Notes: generated from the letters alone by a model not told the origin. Numbered from the stretch's first letter, positions 6,909 through 16,585 are shown. The stretch is DNA of 35,006 nucleotides from Candidatus Hydrogenedens sp. (GCA_035361075.1 DAOSBX010000037.1:1-35006); one strand, 5' to 3'. Numbers and translations are program-made.

Positions 6909-9035
6909 ATGAATACGATAAAAAAATATTATTTAATCATTATCTTATTTTTAATATCAGTTATAGCAATTATATCGTTGCCTCAAAAACCTTCTCTCTG
7001 GGGTGATGAGTTGCTCGGCGGTGTTTTATTTACAGAGGCATCTTCTGCAATAGAATTCCTTACCGTTCAGGGAAGTGTAGGTCCTGAAGTAGCCCCGATA
7101 TATCCACTACTACTCTACTTCAACGCTAAATACCTTCATATACCATTGAATACATTCCGATATTTCTCTGTGCTATGTTGTTTATTTAGTTCCCTCTTTA
7201 TCTATCTGTCAATTTCAAAATTTGCCAGTAGTAAAATAGCCTTTCTTACATCTGTTTCCGTTGCGTTGGTGCCAATCCACCTCTGGTATAGCATGTTATT
7301 ACGACCTCATGCTTTAGCCTTTTTACTAAGCACTATATCCTTCTATTTTTTCACACTTATAAATAATGACCATGTAAAAGTAAAATATCTTCTTATCCTC
7401 TGTTTTATTAATGTAATACTTATTTTTACTCACTACATCTTTTTCTGGATACCTTTGGCAGAATCCCTGTTTTTAATTCTTAATAGAAGAATCAATAAAC
7501 GGAATATCTTGTTTCTCTTTCTGAATTCTACAATGATAGGTTTCGTTATTTTTTATTTAGGATTTTTCATTCGCACCAATAATATTGAATTTGCACCTGA
7601 AAAAGGTATCAAACAAATATTCCTTTTTATTTTCAGTGTGATGGATTATGAGATTCCTTCAATGACCTCTTGGGGAATACTCATACAGCCGTTGTTTTTC
7701 GTTCACAGGCAAATACCACCATGGCTAAATCATTTTTTTGAATATGCACCCAAAATCGTTGTCTACAGCGGAAATTGTCTTCTTTCACTTCTTCTCCTAT
7801 ACCTACTCGCAAAAGAATTATTTTATATCATAAAAAATAAAACCTTACCAAAAAATATATCCTGCTATTTACTCTTTTTCGGAGTCATAATGCCGATTTG
7901 TTTTGGGCTAATTCAGATAATCTTAGGAATAAACATTTCGATGGTTCGCTATTTCTACCTGTCTTTTATATGCAAAATTGCCCTATTATACATTTTCCTA
8001 ATTCAAATTAGAAATAAAAATCTTTACAGATTTCTAACCACAATTACCGTTTTGTTCTTCATTCATCAATTCATTATTTACAGGGCTTGTTTGCCATATT
8101 CAGACTGGGACACATGTGCCAAATATATCAATGAACGAACCATAGCTAATGACATTATTATTACTGGTAGATTTGAAGAAGCAGTCACATTAAAATACGC
8201 AATGCCTAATCCCAATACCACACCTATTCTATATTCTACATCCATAAAATCTGCAATAGATGGAATACTGGATTTACAACACAAAAACCCATCTTCAACT
8301 ATCTGGCTGATTTATAGTATGCAATGGAATTTTAACATGCCATGCATACTACGAGAAGAACTCAAAAAACGGGATATTAATTTTCACGAAAAAGTCTTCC
8401 CCTCCTTTGAAGGTATCGCCTCTTATGAAATACCACCAAAAATCCAACACGAAAACAATAAAACTACCTACGATGCATTTTACAACTGTAACCCAGAATA
8501 TCAGTGGGAAGATGAAAAGAAAAACAGAAAAGATAAAATGCTCAAAATCTTAGAACAGTACCGCTCACACAAACTTAATAATGAATCATTGCTTGATTGG
8601 TTAGTTTTTCCCGACGGTTCAGCTGGATTAAACACCACACCCCAATTGACGTTCCAATTGATTGCTATGGACAAAAAAAACGAAGCTCAAGGTCTATTTA
8701 GACATTTTAGTAACCAAACAATTTGGGCCAACATCGCCTTAATCTTATTCTTAACAGAAACAGGACAATTAACAACAGCAGAAGAAATATTTATCCCACT
8801 AGCAAAGAGAAACATTTACTTGGCATGTCTATTAAAACCGATATGGAAAAATTATGCAGAAGGAAAATACTCAGAACTCCTTGAACAATGCCATCAATTA
8901 AAAAAAGCAGGGTTCCCACTCGCATATCTTTTAGAAACTATCGTCCAACTGAAAACAGAAACTAGAAGTCAAAAGATACTTCAATCAGGACTGTTCCCCC
9001 TCAACAACACCGCAAAAATACTCCTATTAAACTAA
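6909..9035 (+). CDS. GT39-like membrane glycosyltransferase with C-terminal helical-repeat domain
   Basis: The 708-residue product has about ten hydrophobic segments in residues 1-395. The first is followed by SLWGDELLGG, with D33-E34 in the place of the catalytic acidic pair of the PMT/ArnT-type GT-C enzymes, which use polyprenyl-phosphate sugars at the outer face of the inner membrane. LWYSMLLRPHALAF near residue 132 is also typical. Residues about 400-500 look like a small periplasmic alpha/beta region. Residues about 560-708 are amphipathic helices resembling TPR repeats. No Shine-Dalgarno is visible. The gene stands alone, divergent from the sugar operon, and is poorer in GC than its neighbours. 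The sugar transferred and the acceptor are unknown. Confidence 0.7.
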   Translation: MNTIKKYYLIIILFLISVIAIISLPQKPSLWGDELLGGVLFTEASSAIEFLTVQGSVGPEVAPIYPLLLYFNAKYLHIPLNTFRYFSVLCCLFSSLFIYLSISKFASSKIAFLTSVSVALVPIHLWYSMLLRPHALAFLLSTISFYFFTLINNDHVKVKYLLILCFINVILIFTHYIFFWIPLAESLFLILNRRINKRNILFLFLNSTMIGFVIFYLGFFIRTNNIEFAPEKGIKQIFLFIFSVMDYEIPSMTSWGILIQPLFFVHRQIPPWLNHFFEYAPKIVVYSGNCLLSLLLLYLLAKELFYIIKNKTLPKNISCYLLFFGVIMPICFGLIQIILGINISMVRYFYLSFICKIALLYIFLIQIRNKNLYRFLTTITVLFFIHQFIIYRACLPYSDWDTCAKYINERTIANDIIITGRFEEAVTLKYAMPNPNTTPILYSTSIKSAIDGILDLQHKNPSSTIWLIYSMQWNFNMPCILREELKKRDINFHEKVFPSFEGIASYEIPPKIQHENNKTTYDAFYNCNPEYQWEDEKKNRKDKMLKILEQYRSHKLNNESLLDWLVFPDGSAGLNTTPQLTFQLIAMDKKNEAQGLFRHFSNQTIWANIALILFLTETGQLTTAEEIFIPLAKRNIYLACLLKPIWKNYAEGKYSELLEQCHQLKKAGFPLAYLLETIVQLKTETRSQKILQSGLFPLNNTAKILLLN

Positions 9036-9471
9036 AAACCTTTAACGTGCTCAACCTTTCCAACATCACATTAATGCTAATTACATAACCTCATACCAAC
9101 TCAAGTAGAGATGATTCATAAATTGCCCTACCTATTATACCCATGAGTAAACATTAATGTAGCTATAATATGAAAAATTGTGTAATGCTAAGTTTTGGAT
9201 AATAGTAATCAGAAATGGGAAGCCAAAGAGTTAGTATAATTTTCGAAAAGTCTATACCTTCCAATCACAATTCATTTCCCCTTGGAGGCTCTTGGTTTAT
9301 ATTTTTCATGAGTTGATTTGTAATTTGTTTTTACCTAAATAAAATATTTATAATATAAGACTTCAAAAAAGATTATTATTTACACCTCTATCTTTTCCGC
9401 GGCTGTAAAAGAGAGTGTTTGTGTATCATTTAATTATTAAAAACTAATCACGTAAGGAATAACAGGAACGT
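9036..9471 (+). other. Long leader and intergenic region before rpsD
   Basis: About 435 bases without a credible gene. A nine-base word ACATTAATG occurs at 9068 and again within a perfect palindrome ACATTAATGT at 9151-9160. Several AT-rich promoter-like hexamers occur between 9310 and 9360 (for example TTGATT, TTTACC and TATAAG), but none forms a clearly best pair. A GC-rich patch near 9398-9408 (CCGCGGCTG) is flanked by TCTTTT and AAAAGA, which can pair, and lies in the probable rpsD leader. S4 commonly represses its own mRNA, so this is a place for such a site, but no known leader fold is recognised. Confidence 0.35.
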
Positions 9472-10080
9472 ATGGGAAGATATTTAGGTCCGAAACATAA
9501 GTTATGTCGGCGTTTGGGTTCCTGTATCTGGGGAAGCCCGAAATGCCCGTCGAAAAAGCGTCCGTTCCGTCCGGGTCAACATGGAAGAGACCCGAAAGGA
9601 AAACTTTCTGTTTATGCCAAACAATTGTTAGCAAAGCAGAAAATCCGCACACATTATGGTTTAATGGAACGGCAAATGAAGAAGACTTTTCAGGAAGCGA
9701 AACGGATTGCTGGAGATACAGGTGTAAATTTAATTCGCCTTTTAGAAAGTCGATTAGATACGGTCATATATCGTTTAGGGTTTGCCCCAACGATTTCATC
9801 TGCACGTCAGTTAGTTACACATTGCCATTTTCTTGTGGATGGTAAAAAGGTAAACATTCCTTCATTCATAGTAAAACCAGGCATGAAAATAACTGTCCGT
9901 GAAAAAAGCAGAAATATCCCAATGATTGCCACAGGTGCAGAAAATCCGTATCAAGAAATTCCACCTCATTTAGCACGGGAAGCAAAATCATTTGAAGGAC
10001 ATGTTGTTTCTGTCCCAGCAGAGGAAAATCTACCTTTCCTTGAAGATACTGCTGGTGTCATCGGTTTCTACTCGAGATAA
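9472..10080 (+). CDS. rpsD: 30S ribosomal protein S4 (uS4)
   Basis: A 202-residue S4 protein, the 16S rRNA binder that nucleates assembly of the 30S body. It begins MGRYLGPKHKLCRRLG, has the RPFRPGQHG motif, and then the S4 RNA-binding domain with LESRLDTVIYRLGFAPTISSARQLV and VNIPSFIVKPG. The N-terminal zinc ribbon differs from the usual four-Cys form. It has H9, C12, C18 and C25, with a deletion of about six residues compared with Thermus S4, so a His-Cys3 site is likely. AGGA precedes the start. The gene is alone rather than in the alpha operon with rpsM, rpsK and rpoA, and is followed by a strong terminator. Confidence 0.96.
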   Translation: MGRYLGPKHKLCRRLGSCIWGSPKCPSKKRPFRPGQHGRDPKGKLSVYAKQLLAKQKIRTHYGLMERQMKKTFQEAKRIAGDTGVNLIRLLESRLDTVIYRLGFAPTISSARQLVTHCHFLVDGKKVNIPSFIVKPGMKITVREKSRNIPMIATGAENPYQEIPPHLAREAKSFEGHVVSVPAEENLPFLEDTAGVIGFYSR

Positions 10081-10110
10081 TTGTTTTAAGTATAATATGT
10101 AAGAAGTATG

Positions 10111-10140
10111 CGGGTCGATTTTAATTCGGCCCGTTTTTTT
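10111..10140 (+). terminator. Intrinsic terminator after rpsD
   Basis: An eight-base-pair stem CGGGTCGA with TCGGCCCG (one G-T pair) encloses a loop of seven bases and is followed by seven T residues. It starts 30 bases after the rpsD stop codon and ends before the purA ribosome-binding site. Confidence 0.85.
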
Positions 10141-10174
10141 GTGAAAACAAAAGTAGAAGGAAAAGGCATACTTT

Positions 10175-11443
10175 ATGAGTATCGAAATTATTGTCGGAGC
10201 CAATTGGGGTGATGAGGGCAAGGGACGAATGGTTGATTACTTCGCTCAGGATGCAGATTTTGTGATTCGGTATCAAGGTGGCAACAATGCTGGCCATACA
10301 GTAATAAATGAATATGGTGAATTTAAATTGCATCTAATTCCCTCAGGCGTATTCAGTAAAAAAACGATAAATATTCTCGGTCCTGGAATGGTTATCAACT
10401 TGCAAAGCCTTGTAGAAGAGATTCAGAGCTTCCAAGAAAAAGGGATTGACCCTCAAATTATGATTTCAGAGCGGGCTACAATCTGTTTCCCGTATCACCA
10501 ATTAGAAGATGTTTGGGAGGAAGAGCGGTTAGGTAAAAACGCATACGGTTCAACACGTCGTGGAATTGCACCCGTTTATGGAGACAGAACAGTTAAAAAA
10601 GCAATATTAATGGGCGAACTTCTCTATCCAGAAAAACTTAAATCGCGACTGGAACAGATTGTAAAATGGAAGTTACAAATAGCCCGCGGTGTTTATGGAA
10701 AAGAATCACCGTTTACCTTTAACGAAATCTGGGAATGGACTCAAAAATGGGGTGGACTTTTACTGCCATATATCAAAGATACAAATAAAATACTTGAAGA
10801 TGCAGTCCGTGCAGGAAAGAAAATTCTTTTTGAAGCCCAATTAGGAACTCTGCGTGACCTTTATTTCGGCATATATCCATACACGACATCGTCGTGCACA
10901 CTTTCAGCCTTTGCACCTATTGGGGGTGGATTGTTCGGTTTCAAACCCGACCGAGTAATCGCTGTGGTAAAAGCCTTTTCAACCTGTGTGGGTGAGGGTC
11001 CTTTTGTAACCCTGATGGAACCTGAAGAAGCCGATCAGCTCCGCAAAATAGCAAAAGAATATGGTGCAGCAACAGGGAGACCAAGAACTATTGGACATTT
11101 CGATGCTGTTGCTACCCGTTATGGTGTAAAACTTCAAGGAGCAACCGAAGTCGCTCTAACGAAATTAGATAGCCTTACTGGAAGAAAAGTCTTAAAACTT
11201 TGTACACACTATCAATTCGAAGATAAAATATTTGAAGATTTTCCAATCAATCCTATCCTTGAACAATCAAAACCGATATACATAGAACTTCCAGGCTGGG
11301 ATGAAGACATTTCCAAGGTGCGTCGGTTTGAAGACCTTCCTAAAAATGCTCAAAATTATGTAATAGAAATCGAAAAAAGAATCGAATGCCCCATTAAATA
11401 TATTTCTGTCGGACCTGAACGGGAAGCATTAATCACTCGATAG
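10175..11443 (+). CDS. purA: Adenylosuccinate synthetase, divergent subfamily
   Basis: The 422-residue enzyme joins IMP and aspartate using GTP, the first committed step to AMP. Conserved parts are GANWGDEGKG (catalytic D13), GGNNAGHTV (H41), the STRRGIAPVYGD loop, ATGRPRTIGHFDAV and the guanine-binding TKLDSL. It departs from the classical enzyme in the IMP-binding segment. The usual EGAQG text reads FEAQLGTLRDLYFGIYPYTT, so the Gln is shifted by one place. This text resembles a PurA subfamily I recall from Chloroflexi-like and other non-proteobacterial genomes. Asp13 is kept, so it is not the phage PurZ type. AGAAGGAAAAGG precedes the ATG. Mfd follows 36 bases later. Confidence 0.88.
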   Translation: MSIEIIVGANWGDEGKGRMVDYFAQDADFVIRYQGGNNAGHTVINEYGEFKLHLIPSGVFSKKTINILGPGMVINLQSLVEEIQSFQEKGIDPQIMISERATICFPYHQLEDVWEEERLGKNAYGSTRRGIAPVYGDRTVKKAILMGELLYPEKLKSRLEQIVKWKLQIARGVYGKESPFTFNEIWEWTQKWGGLLLPYIKDTNKILEDAVRAGKKILFEAQLGTLRDLYFGIYPYTTSSCTLSAFAPIGGGLFGFKPDRVIAVVKAFSTCVGEGPFVTLMEPEEADQLRKIAKEYGAATGRPRTIGHFDAVATRYGVKLQGATEVALTKLDSLTGRKVLKLCTHYQFEDKIFEDFPINPILEQSKPIYIELPGWDEDISKVRRFEDLPKNAQNYVIEIEKRIECPIKYISVGPEREALITR

Positions 11444-11479
11444 ACTCAATAACACAAGCGGATATTAGTAATTTGGTAC

Positions 11480-14400
11480 GTGCTAAAAATGGCAATTTCC
11501 TTAAAAGAATTTGAAATAATTCACAAACTTGCCCAAGGATTTCATCATACGAACTATATTCAGGTCTCGGGTCCATGGGGAACAGGTAAAAGTGTCATTG
11601 CTTACCTATTAAGTTCTGCACTAAATACACCCCTTTTCATTATCGCACCTGATAACCAGTCCGCTGAAGATATTTACGAAGATTTTGTAACACTGAGCTC
11701 TGAAGAAACATGTGCCCTTTTCCCTCCATGGGAAACCATGCCAACAGATATTATTGACCCTGCTGAAGATATTGTTTCTGAACGACTCCATTTATTAACA
11801 CGAATTATCTCTGGCAAACAAAAGCCGAAAATAATCATTTCTACAATTCGTTCTGTATTACAAATAGTTCCACCTGTTCAATCATTAGAACGGCAACGAA
11901 TTCATTTGCAGACAGAACAGGAGTATAGTCTTGAAGAATTAACACATTTGTTAGTCGCCTCAGGCTACCAACGTGAGGCGTCTGTATCTCAACATGGCGA
12001 ATTTAGCCGACGCGGTGGAATCCTTGATATTTTCCCTTATGGTCATGAGTTACCAGTACGTCTGGAATTTTTTGCTGATACTATTGAATCCATTCGAGAA
12101 TTTGACCCAGAAACACAGAAAAGTATTGCCCCCATTGATTTCGTGGATATTATACTTAAAACAGAGAAGGACTTATTGAGAGAAAAAATAACTTTAAAAG
12201 AAAAAACATGGATTCTGGACTATCTACCGACTGATACACTAATTGTATGGGATGAACCATTAAATATATTTTCAGAAGGAGAGAAGATAGAAAGTGAATT
12301 TACAGAAAACCCATATCTTTTTTCCTTAGAAGAATTGAAAGAAAAATGTAGTACCTTTAAAAACATAGAAATTGCATCACTTTCACTACCCGAAAGGAAT
12401 GTAGCCCAACGTATTATCATCCCTATGAATTCCGTACAGATGTGGGCTGGCAATTTAAGTCAATTCTGGGAACAATTAAAGCAATGGGACATTGAACATT
12501 ATCAAGTGCGTCTCTTATGCAACACACCAGCAGAACAATTGCGAATGCATGAGTTGGTTACAGAACAAGGTTACCGATTAGATAAAGACCCCTTTGACCT
12601 AAAAATTGAGTTAGGAAAAATTCGTGCTGGCTTCATATATCCAGATGAAAAATTAGTAGTTATCAGTGAAAGAGAATTGTTTGGCAGAAAATATGTTCGC
12701 CGAAAAGGTCGATTTTTCCGCAGAGGTAGCCGTATTTATTCATTAACCGACTTAAAACCAGGGGACTTCGTTGTTCATGAAACACACGGAATAGGTAAGT
12801 TCGCAGGATTATATCGATTTTCTGATAAACCTGCCGATTACCTATCCATCATCTATCGAGATGGGGATAGACTTTATATCCCAGTCACACAATTAGATCA
12901 GATACGAAAATATATTGCTGGTGAAGGTGTCACACCTAATTTAGATAAAATGGGTGGAAAAACATGGAACAAAACGAAAGAAAAAGTCAGAGAGTCTGTC
13001 AAACAATTTGCAGAGGAACTACTAAAATTATATGCAAAACGGCATCACTCTAAAGGTTTTGCATTTTCAGCGGATACCCCATGGCAACGGCAAATGGAAG
13101 AAGCTTTTGACTATGAAGAGACCCCAGACCAGTATCGTGCCATTGAGGAAGTAAAACGGGATATGGAAGACCCCAAACCGATGGACCGACTTATTTGTGG
13201 AGACGTCGGCTTCGGAAAAACAGAGGTGGCTATCCGCGCCAGCTTCAAGGCGGTTATGGATGGTAAGCAGGTTGCGGTGCTTGCACCGACAACAGTATTA
13301 GTCCATCAACATTGGCATACCTTTCAAGAACGAATGGCTGGGTTCCCTATCCGCATAGAAGCATTAAGCCGTCTACGGACAACAAAACAGATAAAAGACG
13401 TATTAAAAGGTTTAATGACAGGTGAAGTAGATATTGTAATCGGCACACATCGACTCCTTTCTAAAGATGTCCAATTTAAAGATCTCGGGCTACTTATTAT
13501 TGATGAAGAACAAAGATTTGGTGTTCGCCACAAAGAACAACTTAAAAAACTTCGTGAACATGTCGATTCTCTAACTCTCACTGCCACACCTATCCCCAGA
13601 ACATTACAGTTTTGCCTCTCTGGAATACGAGATATGAGTGTCATTAATACAGCACCTAATGACCGATTACCTATCCATACATGCATTACCCATGCATCTC
13701 CTGAGGTCATTAAAGAAGCCATTGAAAGAGAACTGCGACGAGAAGGACAAGTTTACTACTTACACAACCGTGTACAGACAATTGAATACACCGCAAAAAA
13801 ACTACAACAATGGGTTCCTCATGCACGAATCGGCATCGGTCACGGGCAAATGTCCAAAAATGAGTTGGAACGTATCATGACCGCCTTCATCAACCGAGAA
13901 ATTGATGTGCTTGTCTGCACAACTATCATTGCTTCAGGTATTGATATACCAAATGTTAATACCATCATTGTTGACCGTGCAGATAGGTTCGGCTTAAGCG
14001 AGTTATACCAAATTCGTGGTAGGGTTGGAAGATATAAACACCGTGCCTTTGCCTATCTACTAATACCTTCCGACAAATCACTCACCAAAGAAGCACAAGA
14101 ACGATTAAAAGCCATTCAAGACTTTTCAGTTTTAGGTTCAGGACTTCAAGTTGCCCTTAAAGATTTAGAAATTCGTGGAGCAGGAGATTTGTTAGGACCT
14201 GAACAAAGTGGACATATTAATGCGGTCGGCTTCGATACTTACCGCGAACTAATTGAAGAAGTTATCGCAGAGATGAAGGGACAACCTATCATCCGTAAAA
14301 AACTACCCCCTTTAGAAGGGAACATCAATGCTCGCATCCCTGACGATTTCATCACCGATTCATTGCAAAGAATGCAATGGTACCAACGAATTTCATCTGT

Positions 14401-14749
14401 GCAAACACCAGAAGAATGCCAAGAACTCATCGAAGAACTAAGAGATAGATATGGAGCGATTCCAGAGTGCACGGAGAATCTGATTAATGTCATGAAAGCA
14501 CGTGTACTTGCTCATGACCTCGGAGTAAAAAGAATTATAGTGAACAAAAAAGTCCTCCATATTATCTTTGATACATACCACCCTATAACACCTATTCGAA
14601 AAAAAATCGCTTTGGAAATATTCAAAACCGAAATTAGTACTGGTTGGGAAGAATATCCATATTTAGAAGTAACCACAGATGACAACTTAGAAAACCATTT
14701 ACATCTGCTCATTTTATATCTGGAAAAATTACATAAAGAAGGGGTTTAA
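11480..14749 (+). CDS. mfd: Transcription-repair coupling factor Mfd
   Basis: The 1089-residue protein removes RNA polymerase stalled at DNA lesions and recruits UvrA. The N-terminal UvrB-like module includes SGPWGTGKS (about 33-41) and FSRRGGILDIFP. The RNA-polymerase-interacting CarD-like domain begins near residue 425 with PGDFVVHETHGIGKF. The RecG-like motor follows: GDVGFGKTE near 573 (Walker A), DEEQRFGVRHK near 675, TATPIPRTLQ and GRVGR. The C-terminal domain runs from about 930. Translation starts at GTG 11480 or at the in-frame ATG at 11489; neither has a clear Shine-Dalgarno site. It is a little shorter than the E. coli protein of 1148 residues. It probably shares a transcript with purA. 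Confidence 0.95.
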   Translation: MLKMAISLKEFEIIHKLAQGFHHTNYIQVSGPWGTGKSVIAYLLSSALNTPLFIIAPDNQSAEDIYEDFVTLSSEETCALFPPWETMPTDIIDPAEDIVSERLHLLTRIISGKQKPKIIISTIRSVLQIVPPVQSLERQRIHLQTEQEYSLEELTHLLVASGYQREASVSQHGEFSRRGGILDIFPYGHELPVRLEFFADTIESIREFDPETQKSIAPIDFVDIILKTEKDLLREKITLKEKTWILDYLPTDTLIVWDEPLNIFSEGEKIESEFTENPYLFSLEELKEKCSTFKNIEIASLSLPERNVAQRIIIPMNSVQMWAGNLSQFWEQLKQWDIEHYQVRLLCNTPAEQLRMHELVTEQGYRLDKDPFDLKIELGKIRAGFIYPDEKLVVISERELFGRKYVRRKGRFFRRGSRIYSLTDLKPGDFVVHETHGIGKFAGLYRFSDKPADYLSIIYRDGDRLYIPVTQLDQIRKYIAGEGVTPNLDKMGGKTWNKTKEKVRESVKQFAEELLKLYAKRHHSKGFAFSADTPWQRQMEEAFDYEETPDQYRAIEEVKRDMEDPKPMDRLICGDVGFGKTEVAIRASFKAVMDGKQVAVLAPTTVLVHQHWHTFQERMAGFPIRIEALSRLRTTKQIKDVLKGLMTGEVDIVIGTHRLLSKDVQFKDLGLLIIDEEQRFGVRHKEQLKKLREHVDSLTLTATPIPRTLQFCLSGIRDMSVINTAPNDRLPIHTCITHASPEVIKEAIERELRREGQVYYLHNRVQTIEYTAKKLQQWVPHARIGIGHGQMSKNELERIMTAFINREIDVLVCTTIIASGIDIPNVNTIIVDRADRFGLSELYQIRGRVGRYKHRAFAYLLIPSDKSLTKEAQERLKAIQDFSVLGSGLQVALKDLEIRGAGDLLGPEQSGHINAVGFDTYRELIEEVIAEMKGQPIIRKKLPPLEGNINARIPDDFITDSLQRMQWYQRISSVQTPEECQELIEELRDRYGAIPECTENLINVMKARVLAHDLGVKRIIVNKKVLHIIFDTYHPITPIRKKIALEIFKTEISTGWEEYPYLEVTTDDNLENHLHLLILYLEKLHKEGV

Positions 14750-14886
14750 TACCTTAAAACAAAAACGGTTTTTTCGCATTTCCAAAGTATCAACTAAGCT
14801 AAATATTCACATCATCAATCCCCTCACTATTAAAAAGAATTCTGAACATCATTAACCCTATTCGTGAAACGTATATGATTTTCTAT

Positions 14887-14953
14887 AGGGTCAGACCCAT
14901 GTGTCTACCCTAATGATTAAACGGATACGGCAGGGCGAACACATGGGTTTGCC
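14887..14953. repeat. Pair of inverted REP-like hairpins (BIME-like element)
   Basis: Two hairpins lie head to head in the 359-base gap between convergent mfd and glnA. The first (14887-14911) pairs AGGGT-AGAC with GTCT-ACCCT around CCATGT, with one bulged C. The second (14934-14953) pairs GGCGAAC with GTTTGCC around ACATGG. Their centres, ACCCATGTGT and ACACATGGGT, are exact reverse complements, so the two units are inverted copies. This is the layout of bacterial interspersed mosaic elements. Nothing else is evident in 14750-15108. Confidence 0.6.
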
Positions 14954-15108
14954 ATACAAATCCATCGTTTCTTCTATTGTATTTATCCTAATATAACAGG
15001 TGCTTCTTTCGTTACGCACATTTTATCTGTCACATTTGCCAAGTCTACCCATTTCTATAAGAGGGGACGCTAATGATAGTAGATTTAAGGCTTCTTTATT
15101 TATAATTT

Positions 15109-16533
15109 CTAAATATCAAAATATAGCATAAATTCGTAGGGATGTGGTCTTAGATTTACTGCCTCAACTTCTCGTACACGTTTGTACTCGATCCATGTTT
15201 TCAGAACATCTTCTGTAAATACATCTCCTTTGGTCAAGAACTCATGGTCTTTGGACAATGCATTCAGGGCTTCTGCAAGGCTACCTGGGACTTGTGGGAT
15301 AAGTGCTTTCTCTTCGGGAGGAAGGTCATACAGGTCTTTATCCATAGGTTCACCTGGGTCTATCTTATTCTGAATGCCGTCCAAACCTGCCATCAACAAC
15401 GCCGCAAACGCCATGTACGGATTGCAAGACGGATCAGGTACCCGAAATTCAATCCGTTTCGCTTTAGGGCTTGGAGAATACATCGGAATGCGACAGCATG
15501 CACTGCGATTGCGTGCAGAGTAAGCAATATTCACCGGTGCTTCATATCCCGGAACTAATCGCTTGTAACTATTTGTCGTTGGATTTGTAATAGCAACAAG
15601 AGCAGGAGCATGTTTTAGCAATCCACCGATAAACCAGAGTGCTTCCTGACTTAATCCTGCATATTTATTTCCTGCGAAAGTAGGTTTTCCACCTTTCCAT
15701 AATGAAATATGACAATGCATTCCTGAACCATTATCGCCAAACAAAGGTTTAGGCATAAAGGTCACAGTTTTCCCATTTCTCTTTGCTACATTTTTAATAA
15801 TGTATTTATACAATGTTAGCTGGTCTGCCATTTGTGTCAATGGTGCATAACGCATATCAATTTCTGCTTGTCCACCTGTGGCTACCTCGTGATGGTGACA
15901 TTCTACATCAATACCACATTCTAACATTAACGCCACCATTTCGCTTCGTATATTATGCGTAGCATCTGCAGGGGGTATAGGGAAATATCCTTCTTTATAT
16001 CGTAGTTTATAACCTAAATTTGGTTTCTCATCTCTACCGCTATTCCATATCCCTTCAATGCTATCTATAAAGTAATATCCACTATTAGCGGTTTGATCAC
16101 AACGTATATCATCAAAAATAAAGAATTCTGCCTCGGGTCCAATATAGCATGTATCTGCAAGTCCTGTAGACATTAAATAATTTTCTGCCTTTTGGGCAAT
16201 ATTCCGTGGGTCACGAGTATACCGTTCCTTCGTAATCGGGTCTAAAATGTTACAATAAATCACTAACGTGGGTATGTCTGAAAACGGGTCAACAAATGCT
16301 GTCCGAGGGTCTGGCAAAACGAGCATATCACTCTCATGGATACTTTGCCAACCGCGAATACTGGAGCCATCAAACCCAATACCAGACTCAAAAACTTCCT
16401 CATCAATCTGGGAAACGGGAAAAGTGAAATGTTGTTGTAAGCCTGGAAAATCCATAAATCGTAAATCTACAAATTTAATCTGTTTGTCCTTGATTAAATT
16501 AATAACATCCTTGGACGTGTAATCTTTATACAT
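15109..16533 (-). CDS. glnA: Glutamine synthetase type I
   Basis: The 474-residue enzyme makes glutamine from glutamate, ammonia and ATP as a cytoplasmic dodecamer. It has GIGFDGSSIRGW near residue 52, YIGPEAEFFIFD near 130 and ATGGQAEIDMRY. Also present are KPLFGDNGSGMHCHISLW and NRSACCRIP, with the metal-binding and ATP-binding residues in place. DKDLYDLPPEEK near residue 400 carries the Tyr that GlnE adenylylates in the GS-I-beta class, so control by adenylylation is possible if glnE exists elsewhere. AAGGAG lies before the ATG. It is downstream of glnB by 52 bases, and both should be read from the sigma54 promoter at 17043. Confidence 0.96.
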   Translation of the reverse strand: MYKDYTSKDVINLIKDKQIKFVDLRFMDFPGLQQHFTFPVSQIDEEVFESGIGFDGSSIRGWQSIHESDMLVLPDPRTAFVDPFSDIPTLVIYCNILDPITKERYTRDPRNIAQKAENYLMSTGLADTCYIGPEAEFFIFDDIRCDQTANSGYYFIDSIEGIWNSGRDEKPNLGYKLRYKEGYFPIPPADATHNIRSEMVALMLECGIDVECHHHEVATGGQAEIDMRYAPLTQMADQLTLYKYIIKNVAKRNGKTVTFMPKPLFGDNGSGMHCHISLWKGGKPTFAGNKYAGLSQEALWFIGGLLKHAPALVAITNPTTNSYKRLVPGYEAPVNIAYSARNRSACCRIPMYSPSPKAKRIEFRVPDPSCNPYMAFAALLMAGLDGIQNKIDPGEPMDKDLYDLPPEEKALIPQVPGSLAEALNALSKDHEFLTKGDVFTEDVLKTWIEYKRVREVEAVNLRPHPYEFMLYFDI

Positions 16534-16585
16534 ATAAATTCTCCTTGTTATTTGTTATGTGTATAATATGCACAAAAAATTTATG

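Noticed and set aside
10091..10096. TATAAT after rpsD as a purA promoter
   Set aside because: No -35 box is found at a suitable distance, and a terminator lies just downstream.
10175..11443. Phage-type PurZ (2-aminoadenylosuccinate synthetase)
   Set aside because: The catalytic Asp13 is kept, whereas PurZ has it replaced, and the gene lies among housekeeping genes.
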